The position numbers and the translations under genes were made by a program. Under the pieces are notes generated by a model, which had not been told where the DNA came from, did no database searches, and worked only from the letters and a program-made list of their open reading frames with translations. A stretch of 55,920 bases of DNA from an uncultured Prevotella sp. (GTDB lineage: Bacteria > Bacteroidota > Bacteroidia > Bacteroidales > Bacteroidaceae), in the NCBI GenBank assembly GCA_947165435.1, contig CAMVAI010000008.1:1-55920 (forward strand), written 5' to 3'. Below are positions 15,268 to 24,173 of the stretch, one piece after another (position 1 is the first letter of the stretch; each line of letters opens with the position of its first letter).

Positions 15268-17448
15268 CTATTTTGCGTGTTCGTTCTCGGTGGCTGTCAG
15301 GCCAAGCTGTGACATGCGGTAAACAAAGTTGTTGAACTTCGTGTAAGGCGGCAACTGGCCGACAAACTCTTCGACGGCATAGCGGCTGGCCTCGGTGAGA
15401 TACATGAAGAGCGTGTCTTTGTGCTCGTCGTCTAACATGGCCTGTACTTCTTTCAATGCCTTCTGGTCAACGTCCTTCCAGGTACGGTTGGCACGCGTAA
15501 CCATTAGGTTGACAGTTCCCATGTTCAGAAGGGCGGGCGAGAGTGAGTTCTCGTCGAGGTCCGGATACTCGATGATGGCTATCTCCTCAGGCAGGATGTC
15601 AGGACAGAGATCCTTGATACCTTTGGCCAGAATGAATTTGCTGTCTTCGGCCAGGAAGTCCTCGTCGTAGGTGAGGCGGCGCACCTGCAAGCCAATGGAA
15701 ATCCAATAGTTCTCCAACTCTTGGGCCAGGAAACTCTTACCGTTGCCAGTGTCGGTAGAGATAAGGTTCAACACGTTCTGCTGGCCTTCCTGGAAGTAGG
15801 GTAAGAGAGCCTTGCTGAGCTGGTGGAGCGACATGTCGGCAATGGTCTTGTTGAACCGGCGGTAGCGCAGGTTGCTCTCCTTGGGGTAGCAGCCCATGAC
15901 GGGAATCTTGGTGATGCGCTCGGAGCGCATGCGGTCGCGCAGGGTGCGGTCGAGCATCTCGATGATGAGGAACCACAGAGCCGTCAGCATGAATGTCAGC
16001 ATAAATGCTCCCAAGAGAATCATCAGACGGTTGGTGGGCTGGGCGTTCAGCGGGAACATCGGGGGATTGAGTACACGCAGCGTAGCCGTTGTCATCTGCA
16101 GGTTGCGCTGGCGCAGTCGGGCGGCATTCAGAGCCTTCAACATCTCCATGTAGTTGCCTTCGATGAAGCCGATATGCCGGTCTTTACGGTCGAGCGTTGC
16201 TCCGATGGGTGCATAGAATAGATATTGCTTGTCGAGGTCTTGCTTCATGATATCGGTAGCAGTCATCTCGGCTTTGGTCTTTTCTAATAACAGCAGCTGT
16301 TCTAACCATCGGCTCAGCATGTCGCTGGCCCTCACACCTGTTTCTGTACTGTAGGTGGAGGCTTCGATGTCTTTTGTTAACTGTGTTACACGGTTAGTGG
16401 CCGCATTCAAATCGCGCTGGGCCTTGGCCAATTCTTCTTGCGACTCATTGTTGTTGCCCCCTTCGTTGCTCATGAGCTTGAGGTTGGAAATACGTGATTG
16501 GATGCGGGAAATGTCACGCACCTGACTGGTGAATTCCTTGTTGGAACGGATGACCTGTGCGCGGTTGCCCAACTGTCGCTCCAGATAGTCGAGCAAGGCT
16601 TTCGAGGTGGTATAGTTCATCAACTGGTCGTTGCGGAAGTTCTGCTGTTGTGCCTCCAAGACGGTGAGCTGTTTGGTTTGTTCGCCGTAGTTGATGATTT
16701 TTTTGGATATATTATAGCGTATCAGGTCGTCCTCGGCATTGGTCAGAATGCGGTACAGACGTGCCACCTCTTTCTCAAAGAACTTGATGACGTTGCTGGT
16801 CTCGCCAAAACGTATCTGCTGGTACTGTCGTGCAAAGACTTCATTCAGAATGTCGAGGGTGTTATAGGCAATACCGGCATCGTTGGCTGAATAACCGATG
16901 TCGATGATGTCGCTGTTATTCAACTGGAGTACTTTCAGGCGAGAAGTAATCTCATTGATGCCGAAATAGGGATGATAGTTCAGTAGGCCGAAGAGGAAGT
17001 TGTCCTGTGAGGGCTTTTCGTATGCCTTCAGGTTGGCGTATGTCTGAGCCTCGCTGTTGCGGCGTATCAGAGCCTTCACGTCGGCAGGAACGGTGTTGTC
17101 TAACTGGCGGAAATGCTCGGCAGAGATGTAGTTGTTGTCTTTGTTCAGGTTGCCGTACATCATACAACGGGCAAACAGGCGGAGGGCTACCTCGTGGATG
17201 GTGTTGTCGGTGGTGATAATCAGCATCAGGTTGGTGATGTTGGTTTGTGCATTACCGCCTGCTGTTCCGGTACCGCCTTCAATGTTGTAGCCGGTAATCA
17301 TACCCGTGTATATCGTGGTATTCGTATCATAGATACGCTCCATGTTGCGTGTTAGGAACCATGCAACAATCAGGGCGATAAGGGGCAGAATCACTAAGTA
17401 CCAGCGAATCTTATATAAAAACCGTACGAAATATCTAAATAAATCCAT
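15268..17448 (-). CDS. Wzz/Wzc-like chain-length protein with degenerate tyrosine-kinase domain
   Basis: A 726-residue inner-membrane protein. Helix 1 is at about 14-32. A long periplasmic Wzz-type coiled-coil region follows to about 475. A proline-rich motif (LNPPMFPLNAQPTN) leads into helix 2 at about 482-505. The cytoplasmic end resembles a bacterial tyrosine kinase, with a Walker A-like STDTGNGKSFLA near 565 and IIEYPDLDE near 630. The C-terminus lacks the usual tyrosine cluster (only one Tyr in the last 25 residues). It may therefore bind nucleotide and set chain length without classical autophosphorylation. It lies between the half-size outer membrane protein and the polymerase in locus A. 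Confidence 0.85.
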   Translation of the reverse strand: MDLFRYFVRFLYKIRWYLVILPLIALIVAWFLTRNMERIYDTNTTIYTGMITGYNIEGGTGTAGGNAQTNITNLMLIITTDNTIHEVALRLFARCMMYGNLNKDNNYISAEHFRQLDNTVPADVKALIRRNSEAQTYANLKAYEKPSQDNFLFGLLNYHPYFGINEITSRLKVLQLNNSDIIDIGYSANDAGIAYNTLDILNEVFARQYQQIRFGETSNVIKFFEKEVARLYRILTNAEDDLIRYNISKKIINYGEQTKQLTVLEAQQQNFRNDQLMNYTTSKALLDYLERQLGNRAQVIRSNKEFTSQVRDISRIQSRISNLKLMSNEGGNNNESQEELAKAQRDLNAATNRVTQLTKDIEASTYSTETGVRASDMLSRWLEQLLLLEKTKAEMTATDIMKQDLDKQYLFYAPIGATLDRKDRHIGFIEGNYMEMLKALNAARLRQRNLQMTTATLRVLNPPMFPLNAQPTNRLMILLGAFMLTFMLTALWFLIIEMLDRTLRDRMRSERITKIPVMGCYPKESNLRYRRFNKTIADMSLHQLSKALLPYFQEGQQNVLNLISTDTGNGKSFLAQELENYWISIGLQVRRLTYDEDFLAEDSKFILAKGIKDLCPDILPEEIAIIEYPDLDENSLSPALLNMGTVNLMVTRANRTWKDVDQKALKEVQAMLDDEHKDTLFMYLTEASRYAVEEFVGQLPPYTKFNNFVYRMSQLGLTATENEHAK

Positions 17449-17477
17449 CTTTAATGAGCCGTATTTATAGTTTGTTG

Positions 17478-18434
17478 TTAGTCGTTTCTTTGGGCTTTTT
17501 CAGCCTTCCGCCGGGCAGCCTTGTCAGCAGCTTCCATTTCGCGGTATCTCTTTTCTTCCTCGGCAGCGGCTTTCTTGATTTGACGCTTCAGGGCTTTGTT
17601 CTCTTTGCGTATCTGCTTGGGTGTTCTGGCTATGTTGCTGTCGAGCGTCACCTCTGTCGTGGCATTGGTCAGAATCGGCGTGTGTGTGAGTATCTCCAGC
17701 GTCAGAATGTCGGTGGTAATCTGCGTCTGAAGGTTCTGGTAGGTTTGTACCACTGCTAACTCGTGTTGCTTGGTCCAGGCAAAGTCTTCGATAGACATGT
17801 TGCCCTGGTGGAAGTCTTCCTGGTTCAGCGCACCGGCACCCTGATAGACAGCAGCACCCTCGCTGGCGGTCTTCAGCGTTACGAGTGTATTGGTAATCTT
17901 GATATAAAGGGTAGCTATTTGCTTCTTCAGGTCGTCAAAGGCCACGTCTTTGTCTATCTGGGCTTTCTCGGCTACCAGCCTCTTGCGCTTGACAGAAGCG
18001 GTAAGGTCGAGGATGTCTTCCAGCGGAACGCTGACGTTGACACCCACGTTCCAATAGCTCTGCTCACTGCCCTGGAACTGGTAGAGGGTGGTGTAGCTCT
18101 GCGTAGATTGGTTGTTGCCCCACATGTCTGTCTTGCCATAGCTGTAGCTGGCATGTCCGTGGACGTATGAGAATATGTGGCGCTTCTGCTTGCTTACTTC
18201 TGCTTCTGCTATCTCTTGCGCCTTTTGGAGTGACAGGATAGTGGGATTCTGCTTGGCATTCTCGTATAATACCCCCAGTGGTGGCAGGTGGAAATTGGAA
18301 AAGTTGAGGGTTTGGTTCTCGCTGGAGTCGAAGAATCCGGCACTGATGCCACTATTGTCATATTGGGCAGTGGCCGTGGTGACCATTGCAGACAACAGGG
18401 AAAATAGTGTGATGCGTTTCAGACTTCTCTTCAT
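17478..18434 (-). CDS. Half-size TolC-family outer membrane protein
   Basis: A 318-residue protein with a signal peptide (cleavage after TATA, about residue 23). It carries one OEP-type unit: helix PPLGVLYENAKQNPTI with QEIAEAEVSKQKR, beta-hairpin strands around HGHASYSYG and NVGVNVSVPLEDIL, then long helices to about residue 250. TolC proteins have two such units in 430-490 residues; here the second is replaced by a 60-residue charged tail rich in Lys, Glu and Ala. Locus A has no Wza homologue, so this protein is the best candidate for its outer-membrane exit channel. That role is inferred from gene order only. Confidence 0.8.
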   Translation of the reverse strand: MKRSLKRITLFSLLSAMVTTATAQYDNSGISAGFFDSSENQTLNFSNFHLPPLGVLYENAKQNPTILSLQKAQEIAEAEVSKQKRHIFSYVHGHASYSYGKTDMWGNNQSTQSYTTLYQFQGSEQSYWNVGVNVSVPLEDILDLTASVKRKRLVAEKAQIDKDVAFDDLKKQIATLYIKITNTLVTLKTASEGAAVYQGAGALNQEDFHQGNMSIEDFAWTKQHELAVVQTYQNLQTQITTDILTLEILTHTPILTNATTEVTLDSNIARTPKQIRKENKALKRQIKKAAAEEEKRYREMEAADKAARRKAEKAQRND

Positions 18435-18446
18435 AGTTTAGGTATT

Positions 18447-19685
18447 TTATACATTCTCTTTCTGTATGAAAGCGGTCAATGTACGGAATATGATTTTCAT
18501 GTCGAGCGAGAAGTTGTAGGTCTGCCCGTAGATGATGTCAAGTTGCTTGCGCTCTTCTGCCGACATGTTGCCTCCTTTGCCGCGCTCCTCTACCTGCCAG
18601 AGTCCAGTCAGTCCGGCAGGAGCCATGAAGCGGTCGATGTTCGAGTCGGCAGTAAGCTTTTCGGCTTCGTACAGAGGAAGAGGACGGTTGCCTACCACCG
18701 ACATGTCGCCTTTTAGAATGTTGAACAGCTGAGGCAGTTCGTCAATGCTGTATTTACGGATGAATTTTCCGACCTTTGTCACACGCGGGTCGTTCTCAAT
18801 TTTGACAAAGGCGTTGTTGATTTCTTCTTCCTTTTTCTTGTTGAAGTCACTCTCGGCCACCACGAAATCGTCGCCGACAAGCATGATTTCCTCGTCGCTA
18901 ATCATCATCTCCGACTCCATGCCCATGTTGAGCATCTCCATTTCGGCCTGGTCGCCAAGGGGAGCGGTGATGGTGGTCTTTGCTTCTTCTGCAACTTCTG
19001 CTTTTTCTTCTTCCTTCTCCTCTTCTTTGTGATTCTCAGCATATTGGTTGTGCTCCTTGCTCAACTCTTTCAGCCGCTGTTCGGCATCGGCATACATGCT
19101 GCGGAACTTCAGGAAGTCGAAGATAGAGTAGTTCGTTCCCACTCGCTTCGATTTGAACAAGATGGGTCCGGGACTCTCTATCCGGATGGCAAGGGCCGTA
19201 ATGATGAAAACGGGCGAGAGGATAAGAATGGCCAGGCAGGAAAAGACGATGTCGAAGAGACGCTTCCATACTGGAATCTTGAATTTCAGGATTCTGTATT
19301 TGGGCGCTTCGCTGTCGAAGAGGATGTTTTCGCGGTCGGAAATGAATTGTATCTTCTTGTTCAGCTCGGTGACTGACGCCCCGTGGTTGATAGTGTCGTT
19401 GATGCCGCATTTCATGTAGATGTCCCGCTCTTCCTGGCTCATCTTGTCCGTCATGAGGATGATATAGACGTTGTGGCATTTCTTGCGCAGATAGGTGATG
19501 GCTGTAATGTCTTCACTACGCACGCTTCGCTCGAAGAACACGATGAAGTGCTCGTTGGCAACGTGCGGTGTACATATTTGGGCAGCATCCTTGTATGCAG
19601 AAGTCATTCTTACCAACTGCCCGGGGATGTATTTCAGACGTTCTTGTGTCTTAGGGTTACTCCCTAAGTAAACAACACCTATCAT
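18447..19685 (-). CDS. Sugar-phosphate transferase with N-terminal pseudo-receiver and acidic insert
   Basis: A 412-residue initiating enzyme (WcaJ/WbaP-like) that moves a sugar-1-phosphate from UDP-sugar to undecaprenyl phosphate. Residues 1-118 have the secondary-structure pattern of a response-regulator receiver (FIVFFE, IILMTD, CGINDTI), but the phospho-acceptor Asp is missing and the conserved Lys is replaced. A membrane hairpin lies at about 141-167. The catalytic part has KRLFDI, SPGPILFKSKRVG, FKFRSM-type LKFRSMYAD (192-200), SIDELPQLFNIL, VGNRPL and GLTGLWQV. About 95 residues (202-297), strongly acidic with Glu-Lys runs, are inserted between LKFRSM and NDPRVT, far longer than usual. 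Confidence 0.88.
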   Translation of the reverse strand: MIGVVYLGSNPKTQERLKYIPGQLVRMTSAYKDAAQICTPHVANEHFIVFFERSVRSEDITAITYLRKKCHNVYIILMTDKMSQEERDIYMKCGINDTINHGASVTELNKKIQFISDRENILFDSEAPKYRILKFKIPVWKRLFDIVFSCLAILILSPVFIITALAIRIESPGPILFKSKRVGTNYSIFDFLKFRSMYADAEQRLKELSKEHNQYAENHKEEEKEEEKAEVAEEAKTTITAPLGDQAEMEMLNMGMESEMMISDEEIMLVGDDFVVAESDFNKKKEEEINNAFVKIENDPRVTKVGKFIRKYSIDELPQLFNILKGDMSVVGNRPLPLYEAEKLTADSNIDRFMAPAGLTGLWQVEERGKGGNMSAEERKQLDIIYGQTYNFSLDMKIIFRTLTAFIQKENV

Positions 19686-19718
19686 ACCTTTTTTCTACCT
19701 TATTTAATATATGGTGAA

Positions 19719-20087
19719 TTAGTTCGGGAGTATTTTCTTGACGCGTATCTTCAACTCCATGGGGTTGAAGGGCTTGACAATATAGTCAACGGCTCCGATT
19801 TCCAACAGACGGATGCGCTCGCTCGTAGAGTCCTCGCTGGAAAGCATGATGACGGGAATGTGGCGGAACAGCTCGTTTTGCTTAATCCACTCCAGGAAGT
19901 CGTCGCCGCGCATGCCCGGCATGCGGATGTCGGAAATAATCAGGTCGGGTGTGTTGCCGGCCTGAAGCCATTTCACGCCCTGCAGGCCGTCGGGCAGCCA
20001 TTGTACATCATAGTCACTCATCAAGTAGATAGAGAGCACCTTGGCGATGGTCTCTTTGTCATCGAGAATCAGTATTTTCTTTTTCAT
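19719..20087 (-). CDS. Stand-alone response regulator receiver protein (CheY-like)
   Basis: A 122-residue single-domain receiver with all conserved residues: acidic pair DD (9-10), phospho-acceptor Asp in ISDIRMPG (about 53), Ser in MLSSED (about 83), Lys in VKPF (about 105). There is no output domain. It is the first gene of locus A, 33 bp before the sugar transferase carrying a pseudo-receiver, so it probably controls polysaccharide synthesis by protein contact and not by DNA binding. No histidine kinase lies next to it. Confidence 0.92.
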   Translation of the reverse strand: MKKKILILDDKETIAKVLSIYLMSDYDVQWLPDGLQGVKWLQAGNTPDLIISDIRMPGMRGDDFLEWIKQNELFRHIPVIMLSSEDSTSERIRLLEIGAVDYIVKPFNPMELKIRVKKILPN

Positions 20088-20127
20088 ATATGATAAATCT
20101 TAGTAGCAAAAACATGTTTTCTTTCTG

Positions 20128-20160
20128 CAAAGGTAAAAAAATATTTTTAATTGTAGTCAA
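20128..20160 (-). promoter_or_regulatory. Probable promoter of polysaccharide locus A
   Basis: TACCTTTG (20135-20128) is a perfect -7 box on the minus strand, with TTG at 20160-20158, a 22 bp spacer that is slightly long. The predicted leader to the response regulator start is about 35 nt. The 184 bp intergenic region is AT-rich and is shared with the divergent xylB, for which I see no clear promoter box. Confidence 0.45.
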
Positions 20161-20271
20161 ATAATGATAAAAAAATAACGAAAAGATGTAAAAAAATTGG
20201 ATTTTAAAAATAATTTAAGGAAATTTGTAGCGTAAAACCTTTAAAAGTAAAGACAGAAAGACAATAGAAAG

Positions 20272-21762
20272 ATGGAAAAACGTTATTTGTTAGGACTTGA
20301 TGTCGGCAGTTCCTCTGTCAAGGCATCATTGGTAGATGCCGACAGTGGAAAATGTGTGGCTTCAGCATTCTATCCGGAGAAGGAGGCCCCCATTATGGCT
20401 GTCAAGGCCGGGTGGGCCGAGCAGGATCCGCAGATGTGGTGGGACAATGCCAAGCTGGCCGTGCGTCGAGTGACAGCTGACGCAGGTGCCGCAGCTGACG
20501 AAGTGAAGGCTATAGGTATTTCATATCAGATGCACGGACTGGTATGTGTGGACAAGGATTTGCATGCGTTGCGTCCGTCTATCATCTGGTGCGACTCGCG
20601 TGCAGTGCCTTACGGCGAGAAAGCCTTTGGCGACTTGGGCGCAGAGCGGTGCTTGAGCCATCTGCTGAACTCGCCGGGCAACTTCACTGCTGCAAAACTG
20701 GCTTGGGTCAAGGAAAACGAGCCTGAGACGTATCGGAAGATATATAAGGTGATGCTGCCGGGCGACTATATCGCTATGCGCCTCTCCGGAACAGTCAGTA
20801 CCACGGTGAGTGGATTGTCGGAGGGCATGTTCTGGGACTTCAAACAGCACCGTGTGGCAGATTTTCTGATGGACTATTACGGTTTCGACCCTTCGCTCAT
20901 TGCCGACATCGTGCCGACATTTGCCGTGCAGGGCGAGGTTAGCGCAGCAGCTGCAGACGAACTGGGGCTGAAAGCCGGCACACCTATTACCTACCGGGGT
21001 GGCGACCAGCCTAACAATGCGCTCTCGCTCAATGTGCTCAATCCGGGTGAGATAGCGGCTACGGCAGGAACCAGTGGTGTGGTGTATGGCGTGTTGGGCG
21101 AAGTCAACTACGACCCGCAGTCGCGTGTGAACACCTTTGCTCACGTGAATCACAGTCAAGAGCAGACGCGTCTCGGCGTGCTGCTATGTATCAATGGTAC
21201 CGGCATCCTGAACGCATGGGTGCATCGTAATATTACACCCGACATCAGTTATGCCGAGATGAACGACCTGGCAGCTACTGTTCCCATTGGCAGCGAGGGT
21301 GTCTCCATTATCCCGTTTGGCAATGGTGCCGAGCGTGTGCTGGAAAACAAGGAGGTGGGTTGCTCTGTCAGTGGCCTGAACTTCAACCGGCATTCCAAGG
21401 CCCACCTGGTGCGGGCAGCCCAAGAGGGTATCGTGTTCTCGTTCTGCTATGGCATGGAAATCATGCAGCAGATGGGCATGGACATCCGTAAGATACATGC
21501 CGGGCGCGCCAACATGTTCCTCTCGCCGCTGTTCCGCAATACGCTGGCGGGCGTGAGCGGAGCCACCATCGAACTTTACGATACCGACGGCAGTGTGGGT
21601 GCGGCCAAGGGTGCTGGCATCGGTGCCGGCATCTATGCCAATGCCGACGAGGCCTTTGCTACGTTGGAGAAGCTGGAAGTCATTGCCCCCGACACTTCAA
21701 AAGCTGCCGAGTATCGTGCGGCATACGACTTGTGGAAAGGCAGATTGCGTGAAATCCTTTGA
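20272..21762 (+). CDS. xylB: Xylulokinase
   Basis: A 496-residue FGGY-family sugar kinase that phosphorylates D-xylulose to xylulose 5-phosphate, feeding the pentose phosphate pathway. Motifs: GLDVGSSSVKASLVD at the N-terminus (ATPase phosphate-1 loop), YQMHGLV with the substrate His (residues 84-90), WCDSRA, GGDQPNNAL near 244 (catalytic Asp), and ATAGTSGVVYG near 264. The gene is followed by xylose isomerase after 152 bp, so identity as xylulokinase rather than another FGGY kinase is well supported. It is transcribed away from polysaccharide locus A. Confidence 0.95.
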   Translation: MEKRYLLGLDVGSSSVKASLVDADSGKCVASAFYPEKEAPIMAVKAGWAEQDPQMWWDNAKLAVRRVTADAGAAADEVKAIGISYQMHGLVCVDKDLHALRPSIIWCDSRAVPYGEKAFGDLGAERCLSHLLNSPGNFTAAKLAWVKENEPETYRKIYKVMLPGDYIAMRLSGTVSTTVSGLSEGMFWDFKQHRVADFLMDYYGFDPSLIADIVPTFAVQGEVSAAAADELGLKAGTPITYRGGDQPNNALSLNVLNPGEIAATAGTSGVVYGVLGEVNYDPQSRVNTFAHVNHSQEQTRLGVLLCINGTGILNAWVHRNITPDISYAEMNDLAATVPIGSEGVSIIPFGNGAERVLENKEVGCSVSGLNFNRHSKAHLVRAAQEGIVFSFCYGMEIMQQMGMDIRKIHAGRANMFLSPLFRNTLAGVSGATIELYDTDGSVGAAKGAGIGAGIYANADEAFATLEKLEVIAPDTSKAAEYRAAYDLWKGRLREIL

Positions 21763-21856
21763 AGAAGCGTACAGGAAATATGGAAGCAAGATCATGTATG
21801 ACGTGATTCTCCACTATTTCTGTCGTTTTTTACACCTCTGAATGCAATAATGTCGC

Positions 21857-21864
21857 TAACTTTG
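21857..21864 (+). promoter_or_regulatory. -7 box of a possible xylA promoter
   Basis: TAACTTTG in the 152 bp xylB-xylA gap would give a leader of about 45 nt for xylA. No good -33 element is at the expected distance, so it may depend on an activator or be internal. Confidence 0.4.
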
Positions 21865-21914
21865 CATTTGAAAAACAGAACAAACGATTACTAAATATTA
21901 ACGTAACAACAATT

Positions 21915-23234
21915 ATGGCAAAAGAGTATTTTCCGTTTACCGGTAAGATTCCTTTCGAGGGAAAGGACAGTAAGAATGTAATGGCGTTCCACTACTACGA
22001 GCCCGAGCGCGTGGTAATGGGCAAGAAGATGAAGGAGTGGCTGAAGTTTGCCATGGCCTGGTGGCACACGCTGGGTGGAGCCAGTGCCGACCAGTTTGGC
22101 GGACAGACCCGCAGCTACGAGTGGGACAAGGCTGAAGACGCCGTGCAGCGTGCCAAGGACAAGATGGATGCCGGCTTCGAGATCATGGACAAGCTGGGTA
22201 TCGAGTATTTCTGCTTCCATGATGTCGATCTCGTTGACGAGGGTGCCACTGTCGAGGAGTATGAGGCTCGCATGCAGGCCATCACCGACTATGCGCAGGA
22301 GAAGATGAAGCAGTATCCTGCCATCAAGCTGCTGTGGGGTACGGCCAATGTCTTTGGCAACAAGCGTTATGCCAACGGTGCCTCTACCAATCCCGACTTT
22401 GATGTGGTGGCCCGCGCCATCGTGCAGATTAAGAATGCCATTGATGCCACCATCAAGCTGGGCGGCAGCAACTATGTGTTCTGGGGCGGTCGCGAGGGCT
22501 ACATGTCGCTGCTCAACACCGACCAGAAGCGTGAGAAGGAACACATGGCCCGGATGCTGACCATGGCCCGCGACTATGCCCGCTCGAAGGGCTTCAAGGG
22601 CAACTTCCTGATTGAGCCGAAGCCCATGGAGCCGTCGAAGCACCAGTACGACGTGGACACCGAGACGGTTATCGGATTCCTCCGCGCACACGGCCTTGAC
22701 AAGGACTTCAAGGTGAACATCGAGGTGAACCATGCTACGCTGGCCGGTCATACCTTCGAGCACGAACTGGCTTGTGCCGTAGATGCCGGCATGCTGGGCA
22801 GCATCGATGCCAACCGCGGCGACGCACAGAACGGATGGGACACCGACCAGTTCCCCATTGACAACTATGAGCTGACACAGGCCATGATGGAGATTATCCG
22901 CAATGGCGGTCTGGGTCTTGGCGGTACCAATTTCGATGCCAAGATTCGCCGTAACTCCACCGACCTGGAAGACCTCTTCATCGCCCACATCAGTGGCATG
23001 GACGCCATGGCTCGTGCGCTGCTTAATGCTGCCGACATTCTGGAGAACAGCGAACTGCCCGCCATGAAGAAAGCGCGTTATGCCTCGTTCGACAGTGGCA
23101 TGGGCAAAGACTTCGAGGACGGCAAACTGACCCTTGAGCAGGTTTACGAATACGGCAAAAAAGTCGGCGAACCTAAGCAGACCTCTGGCAAGCAGGAGAA
23201 GTACGAGACCATCGTGGCTCTATATGCCAAGTAA
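21915..23234 (+). CDS. xylA: Xylose isomerase
   Basis: A 439-residue class II xylose isomerase that interconverts D-xylose and D-xylulose in the cytoplasm using two divalent metals. Motifs: MAWWHTLGGASADQFGG near residue 45, FCFHDVDLVDEG near 97 (catalytic His-Asp), FWGGREGY near 190, LIEPKPMEPSKHQYD near 232 (metal Glu and Lys), EVNHATLAGHTFEHEL near 267 and DANRGDAQNGWDTDQFP near 292. The length and the extended N-terminus are typical of class II enzymes. It forms a two-gene xylose pathway with xylB. The codon use looks highly optimised (few rare codons), consistent with strong expression. Confidence 0.97.
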   Translation: MAKEYFPFTGKIPFEGKDSKNVMAFHYYEPERVVMGKKMKEWLKFAMAWWHTLGGASADQFGGQTRSYEWDKAEDAVQRAKDKMDAGFEIMDKLGIEYFCFHDVDLVDEGATVEEYEARMQAITDYAQEKMKQYPAIKLLWGTANVFGNKRYANGASTNPDFDVVARAIVQIKNAIDATIKLGGSNYVFWGGREGYMSLLNTDQKREKEHMARMLTMARDYARSKGFKGNFLIEPKPMEPSKHQYDVDTETVIGFLRAHGLDKDFKVNIEVNHATLAGHTFEHELACAVDAGMLGSIDANRGDAQNGWDTDQFPIDNYELTQAMMEIIRNGGLGLGGTNFDAKIRRNSTDLEDLFIAHISGMDAMARALLNAADILENSELPAMKKARYASFDSGMGKDFEDGKLTLEQVYEYGKKVGEPKQTSGKQEKYETIVALYAK

Positions 23235-23253
23235 TCTCGAAACAGTTTCTGTG

Positions 23254-23290
23254 TAACATCACCAAAAGGTTGAATAACATCACCAAAAGG
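23254..23290 (+). repeat. Direct repeat, 16 bp x 2, period 21 bp
   Basis: TAACATCACCAAAAGG occurs at 23254-23269 and 23275-23290, just after xylA. Function unknown. Confidence 0.7.
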
Positions 23291-23324
23291 GTGGCATAAT
23301 TTCACCTAAACGGTAAAAACAGTT

Positions 23325-23363
23325 CGTAGCGGACGTCGGCATCAAATAGCCCCGTCCGCTACG
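23325..23363. terminator. Hairpin between convergent xylA and LytTR regulator genes
   Basis: CGTAGCGGACG (23325-23335) and CGTCCGCTACG (23353-23363) form a perfect 11 bp stem with a 17 nt loop. The position between convergent genes suits a bidirectional terminator, but no strong T-run follows. Confidence 0.55.
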
Positions 23364-23409
23364 ATTGCTTTATGATTTCCCAAAGAATGTCGTGTCGATG
23401 ACTGCTTGA

Positions 23410-24165
23410 TTATTTCCCTAAGAACTTGGTGTCGAGATATGCCTGGAAAGCGTCGCGATACATGTCGCCTACGGGCAGATAGGTGTCGTTGTCCATGATG
23501 ATGCGGTTCTTGTTGACCTCCTGGATTTTGGTCAGGTTGACAATGTAGGAACGGTGTATGCGCATGAAGCAGGAAGGCAGCCGCTCTTCCATCTTCTTCA
23601 TCGACAGCAGGGTGATAATGGGTTTCGGCTCGCCCTCGATGTGTACCTTCAGATACTCACTCATGGCCTCGACATAACGGATGCTGGCAATGGTGACCTT
23701 GACGATGCGGTATTCCGTCTTCAGGAACAGGATGTCGTCGTCCTCATGCGGTTCCGGCTTGGCGTGTATAATGGCATCTGCCGTGGCGGCTTCCGTGGGT
23801 GACGGCGTAGCTTCCAGCCGTTCCTTCAGACGGTTGGCAGCCCGCAGGAAGTCCTGCATGCCGAACGGCTTGAGCAGGTAATCGACGGCGTTGACCTTGA
23901 AGCCCTCGACGGCATATTCGGCGTATGCCGTAGTGAACACAATCAGCGGGGGCACGGTGAGCGACTTGACAAAGTCCATGCCGTTGAGGTCGGGCATGTT
24001 GATGTCGCAGAAAATGGCATCGGTGGTGTCCTGCTCTAGAAACTGGCGCGCCTCAATGGCACTCTGGCACTGGGCAGCCAGTTCCAGAAAGGGCACCTTT
24101 TTGATATAGGCCGCTATCTGCTGTAGTGCTAACGGCTCGTCGTCAATGGCTATGCAACGTATCAT
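23410..24165 (-). CDS. LytTR-family response regulator
   Basis: A 251-residue two-domain regulator. The receiver (1-120) has IDDEP with the acidic pair, FCDINMPDLNG with the phospho-acceptor Asp (about 54), TTAY, and YLLKPF with the conserved Lys. A linker rich in Ala, Thr and Pro follows. The LytTR DNA-binding domain (about 150-250) has FLKTEYRIVKV, IRYVEAMSEYLKVH and CFMRIHRSYIVNL. It follows the sensor kinase gene by 8 bp, so it is the cognate partner. The targets are probably nearby; the lipoprotein at the head of the same operon is a candidate. Confidence 0.93.
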   Translation of the reverse strand: MIRCIAIDDEPLALQQIAAYIKKVPFLELAAQCQSAIEARQFLEQDTTDAIFCDINMPDLNGMDFVKSLTVPPLIVFTTAYAEYAVEGFKVNAVDYLLKPFGMQDFLRAANRLKERLEATPSPTEAATADAIIHAKPEPHEDDDILFLKTEYRIVKVTIASIRYVEAMSEYLKVHIEGEPKPIITLLSMKKMEERLPSCFMRIHRSYIVNLTKIQEVNKNRIIMDNDTYLPVGDMYRDAFQAYLDTKFLGK

Positions 24166-24173
24166 GCTGTTTT

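Noticed and set aside
21891..22988. 365-residue frame antisense to xylose isomerase
   Set aside because: Caused by the strong codon bias of xylA; no independent protein evidence.
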